From: Alentia gelatinosa
Taxonomy: Eukaryota; Annelida; Polychaeta; Phyllodocida; Polynoidae
Assembly (NCBI GenBank): GCA_950022655.1
Contig: OX465587.1
Coordinates: 22,633,716-22,697,715, forward strand
Direction of reading: 5' to 3'
Length of the DNA stretch: 64,000 nt
In this document: positions 30,001 through 42,000 of the stretch, piece by piece
How positions within the stretch are numbered: the stretch's first letter is position 1
How the letters are laid out: every line of letters starts with the position of its first letter
The notes under the pieces: model-generated
Database searches by the model: none
Seen by the model: only the letters and a program-made list of their open reading frames with translations
What the model was told of the DNA's origin: nothing
Position numbers and translations under genes: made by a program

Positions 30001-33000
30001 GACTTTTTACTGACCCGTTTAATTATATCTTTAATGAGTTACACCAATATTATGTGTAAGCACCCCCCCCCCCCCACACACACACACACACACTCTCCCC
30101 ACAGCCACTCTCCCCTTCTAGGTGGAAAAGACCCAGAACGATTGCGTTTTTAACTGTTAAGCCCCGCTATAGTAAGCTAGCCTTAACATATCTCAGGCGA
30201 ATCTGCACAGGGCATCGACCAACACAGCGTGATGCCAGAAAGTGGCTGGCAGGAGTTAGTCCTAAGTGATTCTGTCAATACTGTGCCATAGTTTTACAAT
30301 TTTCTACCCCACCGACTGTCGTTACAGGTCTAGTCATTGGTCAACTTGGGAGGCACTTGTTAGCAGAGGACAGCAGCTGACCATTTATCTATTTGTGGCG
30401 CCCCCTATAACTCTTCACCAAGCAATTAAATATGCTAATTAAGGGCTGATATCAGTGTGCACCAGGTTGGGTATTTCTTAAACCCTTCGCTGTCAAGGGG
30501 AAGGAACAGGTTCCTTGATTAATTTGTCCCGATTTCGCAACATCAAACTGCAATTCATCAACGACAAAGGTATAAACATGTATATGTCCACGGGGGTCAT
30601 TTAGAAGAAAATGAAGGATACCATATTAAAGATATCTCGATATAGCATTATAACATATGTTCATGTACAGTTAGCAACTGTCATGTGTAAATATGATGTA
30701 CTTGTACATGGTTTTCCTTGTTTGTTGGACTCCGCATGGAAGAGCATCACCTAAAGGTGATAAACCTTTTATTGCCATTGATATTTTTCTTAGAACGATA
30801 GAATTAAATCAAGAGCAATGATGATTTACTCACCTGCTTTTTGGCGTGTAAAATGAGTTACACCATTTCCAGAAAACAGTTGGTTGGATTTTAAATCTTC
30901 TAGATGAAGATAGCACTGTGGAGTGGCTCCTGGATTCCAGTCAATTGAATAGCAATATGTGGTTGATGCAAGGCACTGCTTCTTACAAGTAGTTATTGAG
31001 TTTGCATTATCTCCTATCCCTCCTGGGGCATATTTGTTTTGTTGAGTCGTGAAGTCACCTGTAGCTCCTGCAAAACGATAGCAGGTATATAGCTACATGA
31101 TCAGACTTATAATGCTTGTATTTTCTTTTAATACAGAGCAGTGTAGGCTTCCATATTCAAACATCGTCAATTGATATTTTTTAGCTGTAGCAACCATTAT
31201 GAATTTACATACAATACATAGATCTCTTTAGATCAATAATTACCATGTTATGGTTGATCATGTTGCAACTATGGTGAGGCTGAATTAGGATGTCAAAGAA
31301 TTAGGACTTTTTACTGACCCGTTTAATTATATCTTTAATGAGTTACACCAATATTATGTGTAAGCACCCCCCCCCCCCACACACACACACACACACTCTC
31401 CCCACAGACACTCTCCCCTTCTAGGTGGAAAAGACCCAGAACGATTGCGTTTTTAACTATTAAGCCCCGCTATAGTAAGCTAGCCTTAACATATCTCAGG
31501 CGAATCTGCACAGGGCATCGACCAACACAGCGTGATGCCAGAAAGTGGCTGGCAGGAGTTAGTCCTAAGTGATTCTGTCAATACTGTGCCATAGTTTTAC
31601 AATTTTCTACCCCACCGACTGTCGTTACAGGTCTAGTCATTGGTCAACTTGGGAGGCACTTGTTAGCAGAGGACAGCAGCTGACCATTTATCTATTTGTG
31701 GCGCCCCCTATAACTCTTCACCCAGCAATTAAATATGCTAATTAAGGGCCGATATCAGTATGCACCAGGTTGGGTATTTCTTAAACCCTTCGCTGTCAAG
31801 GGGGAGGAACAGGTTCCTTGATTGATTTGTCCCGATTTCGCAACATCAAACTGCAATTCATCAACGACAAAGGTATATACATGTATATGTCCACGGGGGT
31901 CATTTAGAAGAAAATGAAGGATACCATAACAAAGATATCTAGATATAGCATTATAACATATGTTCATGTACAGTTAGCAACTGTCATGTGTAAATATGAT
32001 GTACTTGCACATGGTTTTCCTTGTTTGTTGGACTCTGCATGGAAGAGCATCACCTAAAGGTGATAAACCTTTTATTGCCATTGACATTTTTCTTAGAACG
32101 ATAGAATTAAATCAAGAGCAATGATGATTTACTCACCTGCTTTTTGGCGTGTAAAATGAGTTACACCATTTCCAGAAAACAGTTGGTTGGATTTTAAATC
32201 TTCTAGATGAAGATAGCACTGTGGAGTGGCTCCTGGATTCCAGTCAATTGAATAGCAATATGTGGTTGATGCAATGCACTGCTTCTTACAAGTAGTTATT
32301 GAGTTTGCATTATCTCCTATCCCTCCTGGGGCATATTTGTTTTGTTGAGTCGTGAAGTCACCTGTAGCTCCTGCAAAAACGATAGCAGGTATATAGCTAC
32401 ATGATCAGACTTATAATGCTTGTATGTTTTTTTAATACAGAGCAGTGTAGGCTTCCATATTCAAACACCGTCAATTGATATTTTTTAGCTGTAGCAACCA
32501 TTATGAATTTACATACAACATAGATCTCTTTAGATCAATAATTACCATGTTATGGTTGATCATGTTGCAACTATGGTGAAGCTGAATTAGGATGTCAAAG
32601 AATTAGGACTTTTTACTGACCCGTTTAATTATATCTTTAATGAGTTACACCAATATTATGTGTAAGCACCCCCCCCCCCCCCCCCACACACACACACTCT
32701 CCCCACAGACACTCTCCCCTTCTAGGTGGAAAAGACCCAGAACGATTGCGTTTTTAACTATTAATACCCGCTATAGTAAGCTAGCCTTAACATATCTCAG
32801 GCGAATCTGCACAGGGCATCGACCAACACAGCGTGATGCCAGAAAGTGGCTGGCAGGAGTTAGTCCTAAGTGATTCTGTCAATACTGTGCCATAGTTTTA
32901 CAATTTTCTACCCCACCGACTGTCGTTACAGGTCTAGTCATTGGTCAACTTGGGAGGCACTTGTTAGCAGAGGACAGCAGCTGACCATTTATCTATTTGT

Positions 33001-36000
33001 GGCGCCCCCTATAACTCTTCACCCAGCAATTAAATATGCTAATTAAGGGCTGATATCAGTATGCACCAGGTTGGGTATTTCTTAAACCCTTCGCTGTCAA
33101 GGGGAAGGAACAGGTTCCTTGATTAATTTGTCCCGATTTCGCAACATCAAACTGCAATTCATCAACGACAAAGGTATAAACATGTATAAGTCCACGGGGG
33201 TCATTTAGAAGAAAATGAAGGATACCATATTAAAGATATCTAGATATAGCATTATAACATACGTTCATGTACAGTTAGCAACTGTCATGTGTAAATATGA
33301 TGTACATGTACATGGTTTTCCTTGTTTGTTGGACTCCGCATGGAAGAGCATCACCTAAAGGTGATAAACCTTTTATTGCCATTGACATTTTTCTTAGAAC
33401 GATAGAATTAAATCAAGAGCAATGATGATTTACTCACCTGCTTTTTGGCGTGTAAAATGAGTTACACCATTTCCAGAAAACAGTTGGTTGGATTTTAAAT
33501 CTTCTAGATGAAGATAGCACTGTGGAGTGGCTCCTGGATTCCAGTCAATTGAATAGCAATATGTGGTTGATGCAATGCACTGCTTCTTACAAGTAGTTAT
33601 TGAGTTTGCATTATCTCCTATCCCTCCTGGGGCATATTTGTTTTGTTGAGTCGTGAAGTCACCTGTAGCTCCTGCAAAAACGATAGCAGGTATATAGCTA
33701 CATGATCAGACTTATAATGCTTGTATGTTTTTTTAATACAGAGCAGTGTAGGCTTCCATATTCAAACACCGTCAATTGATATTTTTTAGCTGTAGCAACC
33801 ATTATGAATTTACATACAACATAGATCTCTTTAGATCAATAATTACCATGTTATGGTTGATCATGTTGCAACTATGGTGAAGCTGAATTAGGATGTCAAA
33901 GAATTAGGACTCTTTACTGACCCGTTTAATTATATCTTTAATGAGTTACACCAATATTATGTGTAAGCATCCCCCCCCCCCCCCACACACACACACTCTC
34001 CCCACAGACACTCTCCCCTTCTAGGTGGAAAAGACCCAGAACGATTGCGTTTTTAACTATTAAGCCCCGCTATAGTAAGCTAGCCTTAACATATCTCAGG
34101 CGAATCTGCACAGGGCATCGACCAACACAGCGTGATGCCAGAAAGTGGCTGGCAGGAGTTAGTCCTAAGTGATTCTGTCAATACTGTGCCATAGTTTTAC
34201 AATTTTCTACCCCACCGACTGTCGTTATAGGTCTAGTCATTGGTCAACTTGGGAGGCACTTGTTAGCAGAGGACAGCAGCTGACCATTTATCTATTTGTG
34301 GCGCCCCCTATAACTCTTCACCAAGCAATTAAATATGCTAATTAAGGGCTGATATCAGTATGCACCAGGTTGGGTATTTCTTAAACCCTTCGCTGTCAAG
34401 GGGAAGGAACAGGTTCCTTGATTAATTTGTCCCGATTTCGCAACATCAAACTGCAATTCATCAACGACAAAGGTATAAACATGTATAAGTCCACGGGGGT
34501 CATTTAGAAGAAAATGAAGGATACCATATTAAAGATATCTAGATATAGCATTATAACATATGTTCATGTACAGTTAGCAACTGTCATGTGTAAATATGAT
34601 GTACATGTACATGGTTTTCCTTGTTTGTTGGACTCCGCATGGAAGAGCATCACCTAAAGGTGATAAACCTTTTATTGCCATTGATATTTTTCTTAGAACG
34701 ATAGAATTAAATCAAGAGCAATGATGATTTACTCACCTGCTTTTTGGCGTGTAAAATGAGTTACACCATTTCCAGAAAACAGTTGGTTGGATTTTAAATC
34801 TTCTAGATGAAGATAGCACTGTGGAGTGGCTCCTGGATTCCAGTCAATTGAATAGCAATATGTGGTTGATGCAATGCACTGCTTCTTACAAGTAGTTATT
34901 GAGTTTGCATTATCTCCTATCCCTCCTGGGGCATATTTGTTTTGTTGAGTCGTGAAGTCACCTGTAGCTCCTGCAAAACGATAGCAGGTATATAGCTACA
35001 TGATCAGACTTATAATGCTTGTATTTTCTTTTAATACAGAGCAGTGTAGGCTTCCATATTCAAACATCGTCAATTGATATTTTTTAGCTGTAGCAACCAT
35101 TATGAATTTACATACAATACATAGATCTCTTTAGATCAATAATTACCATGTTATGGTTGATCATGTTGCAACTATGGTGAGGCTGAATTAGGATGTCAAA
35201 GAATTAGGACTTTTTACTGACCCGTTTAATTATATCTTTAATGAGTTACACCAATATTATGTGTAAGCACCCCCCCCCCCCCCACACACACACACTCTCC
35301 CCACAGACACTCTCCCCTTCTAGGTGGAAAAGACCCAGAACGATTGCGTTTTTAACTATTAATACCCGCTATAGTAAGCTAGCCTTAACATATCTCAGGC
35401 GAATCTGCACAGGGCATCGACCAACACAGCGTGATGCCAGAAAGTGGCTGGCAGGAGTTAGTCCTAAGTGATTCTGTCAATACTGTGCCATAGTTTTACA
35501 ATTTTCTACCCCACCGACTGTCGTTACAGGTCTAGTCATTGGTCAACTTGGGAGGCACTTGTTAGCAGAGGACAGCAGCTGACCATTTATCTATTTGTGG
35601 CGCCCCCTATAACTCTTCACCCAGCAATTAAATATGCTAATTAAGGGCCGATATCAGTATGCACCAGGTTGGGTATTTCTTAAACCCTTCGCTGTCAAGG
35701 GGAAGGAACAGGTTCCTTGATTGATTTGTCCCGATTTCGCAACATCAAACTGCAATTCATCAACGACAAAGGTATATACATGTATATGTCCACGGGGGTC
35801 ATTTAGAAGAAAATGAAGGATACCATAACAAAGATATCTAGATATAGCATTATAACATATGTTCATGTACAGTTAGCAACTGTCATGTGTAAATATGATG
35901 TACTTGCACATGGTTTTCCTTGTTTGTTGGACTCCGCATGGAAGAGCATCACCTAAAGGTGATAAACCTTTTATTGCCATTGACATTTTTCTTAGAACGA

Positions 36001-39000
36001 TAGAATTAAATCAAGAGCAATGATGATTTACTCACCTGCTTTTTGGCGTGTAAAATGAGTTACACCATTTCCAGAAAACAGTTGGTTGGATTTTAAATCT
36101 TCTAGATGAAGATAGCACTGTGGAGTGGCTCCTGGATTCCAGTCAATTGAATAGCAATATGTGGTTGATGCAATGCACTGCTTCTTACAAGTAGTTATTG
36201 AGTTTGCATTATCTCCTATCCCTCCTGGGGCATATTTGTTTTGTTGAGTCGTGAAGTCACCTGTAGCTCCTGCAAAAACGATAGCAGGTATATAGCTACA
36301 TGATCAGACTTATAATGCTTGTATGTTTTTTTAATACAGAGCAGTGTAGGCTTCCATATTCAAACACCGTCAATTGATATTTTTTAGCTGTAGCAACCAT
36401 TATGAATTTACATACAACATAGATCTCTTTAGATCAATAATTACCATGTTATGGTTGATCATGTTGCAACTATGGTGAAGCTGAATTAGGATGTCAAAGA
36501 ATTAGGACTCTTTACTGACCCGTTTAATTATATCTTTAATGAGTTACACCAATATTATGTGTAAGCATCCCCCCCCCCCCCACACACACACACTCTCCCC
36601 ACAGACACTCTCCCCTTCTAGGTGGAAAAGACCCAGAACGATTGCGTTTTTAACTATTAAGCCCCGCTATAGTAAGCTAGCCTTAACATATCTCAGGCGA
36701 ATCTGCACAGGGCATCGACCAACACAGCGTGATGCCAGAAAGTGGCTGGCAGGAGTTAGTCCTAAGTGATTCTGTCAATACTGTGCCATAGTTTTACAAT
36801 TTTCTACCCCACCGACTGTCGTTATAGGTCTAGTCATTGGTCAACTTGGGAGGCACTTGTTAGCAGAGGACAGCAGCTGACCATTTATCTATTTGTGGCG
36901 CCCCCTATAACTCTTCACCCAGCAATTAAATATGCTAATTAAGGGCTGATATCAGTATGCACCAGGTTGGGTATTTCTTAAACCCTTCGCTGTCAAGGGG
37001 AAGGAACAGGTTCCTTGATTAATTTGTCCCGATTTCGCAACATCAAACTGCAATTCATCAACGACAAAGGTATAAACATGTATAAGTCCACGGGGGTCAT
37101 TTAGAAGAAAATGAAGGATACCATATTAAAGATATCTAGATATAGCATTATAACATACGTTCATGTACAGTTAGCAACTGTCATGTGTAAATATGATGTA
37201 CATGTACATGGTTTTCCTTGTTTGTTGGACTCCGCATGGAAGAGCATCACCTAAAGGTGATAAACCTTTTATTGCCATTGACATTTTTCTTAGAACGATA
37301 GAATTAAATCAAGAGCAATGATGATTTACTCACCTGCTTTTTGGCGTGTAAAATGAGTTACACCATTTCCAGAAAACAGTTGGTTGGATTTTAAATCTTC
37401 TAGATGAAGATAGCACTGTGGAGTGGCTCCTGGATTCCAGTCAATTGAATAGCAATATGTGGTTGATGCAATGCACTGCTTCTTACAAGTAGTTATTGAG
37501 TTTGCATTATCTCCTATCCCTCCTGGGGCATATTTGTTTTGTTGAGTCGTGAAGTCACCTGTAGCTCCTGCAAAAACGATAGCAGGTATATAGCTACATG
37601 ATCAGACTTATAATGCTTGTATGTTTTTTTAATACAGAGCAGTGTAGGCTTCCATATTCAAACACCGTCAATTGATATTTTTTAGCTGTAGCAACCATTA
37701 TGAATTTACATACAACATAGATCTCTTTAGATCAATAATTACCATGTTATGGTTGATCATGTTGCAACTATGGTGAAGCTGAATTAGGATGTCAAAGAAT
37801 TAGGACTCTTTACTGACCCGTTTAATTATATCTTTAATGAGTTACACCAATATTATGTGTAAGCATCCCCCCCCCCCCACACACACACACTCTCCCCACA
37901 GACACTCTCCCCTTCTAGGTGGAAAAGACCCAGAACGATTGCGTTTTTAACTATTAAGCCCCGCTATAGTAAGCTAGCCTTAACATATCTCAGGCGAATC
38001 TGCACAGGGCATCGACCAACACAGCGTGATGCCAGAAAGTGGCTGGCAGGAGTTAGTCCTAAGTGATTCTGTCAATACTGTGCCATAGTTTTACAATTTT
38101 CTACCCCACCGACTGTCGTTATAGGTCTAGTCATTGGTCAACTTGGGAGGCACTTGTTAGCAGAGGACAGCAGCTGACCATTTATCTATTTGTGGCGCCC
38201 CCTATAACTCTTCACCCAGCAATTAAATATGCTAATTAAGGGCTGATATCAGTATGCACCAGGTTGGGTATTTCTTAAACCCTTCGCTGTCAAGGGGAAG
38301 GAACAGGTTCCTTGATTAATTTGTCCCGATTTCGCAACATCAAACTGCAATTCATCAACGACAAAGGTATAAACATGTATAAGTCCACGGGGGTCATTTA
38401 GAAGAAAATGAAGGATACCATATTAAAGATATCTAGATATAGCATTATAACATACGTTCATGTACAGTTAGCAACTGTCATGTGTAAATATGATGTACAT
38501 GTACATGGTTTTCCTTGTTTGTTGGACTCCGCATGGAAGAGCATCACCTAAAGGTGATAAACCTTTTATTGCCATTGATATTTTTCTTAGAACGATAGAA
38601 TTAAATCAAGAGCAATGATGATTTACTCACCTGCTTTTTGGCGTGTAAAATGAGTTACACCATTTCCAGAAAACAGTTGGTTGGATTTTAAATCTTCTAG
38701 ATGAAGATAGCACTGTGGAGTGGCTCCTGGATTCCAGTCAATTGAATAGCAATATGTGGTTGATGCAATGCACTGCTTCTTACAAGTAGTTATTGAGTTT
38801 GCATTATCTCCTATCCCTCCTGGGGCATATTTGTTTTGTTGAGTCGTGAAGTCACCTGTAGCTCCTGCAAAAACGATAGCAGGTATATAGCTACATGATC
38901 AGACTTATAATGCTTGTATGTTTTTTTTAATACAGAGCAGTGTAGGCCTCCATATTCAAACATCGTCAATTGATATTTTTTAGCTGTAGCAACCATTATA

Positions 39001-42000
39001 ATTTACATACAATACATAGATCTCTTTAGATCAATAATTACCATGTTATGGTTGATAATGTTGCAACTATGGTGAGGCTGAATTAGGATTTCAAAGAATT
39101 AGGACTCTTTACTGACCCGTTTAATTATATCTTTAATGAGTTACACCAATATTATGTGTAAGCACCCCCCCCCCCCCCCCCCACACACACACACTCTCAC
39201 CTCACACACTCTCCCCTTCTAGGTGGAAAAGACCCAGAACGATTGCGTTTTTAACTATTAAGCCCCGCTATAGTAAGCTAGCCTTAACATATCTCAGGCG
39301 AATCTGCACAGGGCATCGACCAACACAGCGTGATGCCAGAAAGTGGCCGGCAGGAGTTAGTCCTAAGGGAGCTGTCAATACTGTGCCATAGTTTTACAAT
39401 TTTCTACCCCACCGACTGTCGTTACAGGTCTAGTCATTGGTCAACTTGGGAGGCACTTGTTAGCAGAGGACAGCAGCTGACCATTTATCTATTTGTGGCG
39501 CCCCCAATAACTCTTCACCCAGCAATTAAATATGCTAATTAAGGGCCGATATCAGTATGCACCAGGTTGGGTATTTCTTAAACCCTTCGCTGTCAAGGGG
39601 AAGGAACAGGTTCCTTGATTAATTTGTCCCGATTTCGCAACATCAAACTGCAATTCATCAACGACAAGGGTATATACATGTATATGTCCACGGGGGTCAT
39701 TTTAAGCAAAATTCTGGAAGGGGTGCTTCACTGACCGACTCAGTTACGATGCCTCGTCTGAGCTTAGGATTATTCTTTTGTCGCTGGAAAAGGAATGGCC
39801 TTTATACTTCTTTTATTATATCATATTTACAAGTTTTCTTCATTTTCAGTGTCAGAGTGTGCCATAAACCATGTTGGAGTGTGACTGAAGTAGTGGGTAC
39901 AGGGTTTTTCTTACCTGCATTATTACGTGTATAATGAGTTATACCATTTCCACGATATAGTCGGTTGCTGTTTAGATCCTCTAGATGAAGAATACATCGT
40001 GGGTTTGACCTTGGGCTCCAATCGATTGAATAGCAATATTTGGTTGATGCGATGCACTGCGCCTTACAAGTAGGTACCGAGTTTGCATTATTTCCTATCC
40101 CTCCAAAGGCAAAAGTGTTTTGCTGAGTTTTGAAGTCATCTGTAGCTCCTGCAAAAATGATACTGTGTTTATCGCTACATTATCATTTTTACCTGTTAAC
40201 AGCAGTATTCTATCAGATTTGTCTTGCAATGTGCGAATGTCCTCAAGCCATTCACTGATATAGTGAAACATATTCATCTTGCTGGGACATCCTCTCGTAC
40301 TGCGATTCTTTCGGTCAAAATATGAAACTAGCTCTTACAGGGAGTTTAATGCTTTTATAGAAAGAAACAAAGTCTGAGAGGATGTCCCAACAAGGTATTT
40401 CGAATACGTTTCACTTGTATTATAATCATAGATTATTTTGGTATTTACCAAAACATGATGACATCAAGCCACTCTCCAAAGATTTATATGTTTCTAATAA
40501 ATATTAGAATGCTCTCAAATTTTCTCCTTTTTTGCATTTTTAATACTTATAATATCATTCTAAGACTTTCGCAATGAATTTAGAGTCCCCATCATATCGT
40601 TATTTGATCCCAGCACCACTACATCATAACTCAGTATGCCAATATGCCAGTATGTCACTATACCAACACACTTTGAATCCAGCTTGGATGTCATCACATT
40701 TCCATATGTAATTAATCAAATACTTATATTTGAAGGTATATGATAAAATAGAAATGTATTACCTTACTGGAACATACTCGTGCACCTTGTTTCTTTCAAT
40801 AAAGATATTCCACTTGCTCTTCGAGAAACGCAGTACACGAGTACGTACCAGTAAGGTATATACATTTTATCTTAATTACCATTGACATTTTGCCATTTCT
40901 AAAGGTTTGTGGGGATAAAAGGATGTGTAGGTGAAATGGTGCATTGTTGAAGCCTTGTGTGGGTGAAAGGGTGTTTGGGGAAAAGGGTGTATGGGTCTTA
41001 GTTTTGTTTGTTTGATGTCACAGGGAACCTCGAAGTATATAGGAACTATCTCAAGCTTAATGTTCAACTCTTCTCACAGATTTTTTTTTTGCATATGAAG
41101 GTTGGTAATCAAATCTATGAGACAAATTCAGGTAGAAATATCATCCCTGCACATTGGGTGCACACGGGTGTGAACTGGTGTGTGTATAAACAGGGGTGGG
41201 TGGGTGTAAGTCGTATTGGTGAAAAGGTGTATGGCTGAAAAGGTGTGTGGGCAAATGTGTGTGTGATTGAAAGGTTATATATATGGGTCTCCTTTCTCTT
41301 GTAGACATGAGCAGGCAACAATGTACATCTCAGTGCACACCTCTGTCTCTATTTTTTGGAGGCAGAAGAATGTCTGGAGATACAAGAAATGCACAGTTGG
41401 CAAAGGACTGTAATCAAATGGTGGGCTCTTTATAAATGAACCACATTCATATATTATTGTACTCGTGCGTAACCATAGGGCGTCTGCAATTCGTCAATTG
41501 GAGATTCCGAACTCCCGGTATCTCTGGTCAGAGATTCCGAAATAAAAAGTCCCGACAGCAAATCAACTTGAATTCCAAAATAATGTGCTTGAATCTTCAT
41601 ATGATGTTTATTAATATTTACAACCAAGCATAATAACAATCTAATCTCTCTTGGTAAAGCAGTCATGAAATGTTGCGATGGTTAAACATGGGGAGCTAAA
41701 TTATAGACTGCATATGAAATGCAGTACACATTCATTCTTTTCTCAAAAACCTGTTTATCCTGATAACAATAATATATCATTACAGGGATTGGTTATTGTG
41801 TATAGTCGGCCATTTCATAATATTGTCATCGATACACGTACTTAAACTTTACAGCCTATTACAATGAGACTCAGGACGTATACTTTGCTATACACCATCT
41901 CAAACGGAAAAGAGATGATAATATTATAAATCATATTTCTTATATCTTTCAATAGGGGATATTCATACAGTACGTAGGCCCCCTGATCATTCTCTCTATT

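Larger units (their letters stand above)
27446..32660. repeat. Two-unit (2.6-kb) duplication inside the array
   Basis: Units with modules 11-10 and 9-8 alternate in the same order. CACAGCCACT at 27.49 and 30.10 kb and AAGGGGGAGG at 29.2 and 31.8 kb are private to these pairs, spaced by about 2,608 bp. Edges are approximate. Confidence 0.7.
1..39702. repeat. Tandem array of ~1.3-kb exon-plus-intron units
   Basis: Exon-to-exon spacings are 1,294-1,306 bp (for example 1298, 1306, 1299, 1296, 1302, 1295, 1299), apart from the two spacings enlarged by retrotransposons. Each unit has one 234-bp PAN exon and about 1,065 bp of intron, with a poly-C/CA microsatellite and several AT-rich stretches. 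All length change is in the intron. The edge unit (38865-39702) is more diverged, and similarity stops near 39702, after the conserved stretch GTCCACGGGGGTCATTT. The array continues past position 1. Confidence 0.95.

Noticed and set aside
38811..38996. Minus-strand frame ending LQELQVTSRLNKTNMPQEG
   Set aside because: This is the wrong frame of a PAN exon read through its acceptor. The cysteine-bearing frame used here stays open over all 234 bp.
1..39702. CRISPR array or simple satellite
   Set aside because: Units are 1.3 kb, contain spliced coding exons and lie in animal-type DNA. They are an exon-duplication array.
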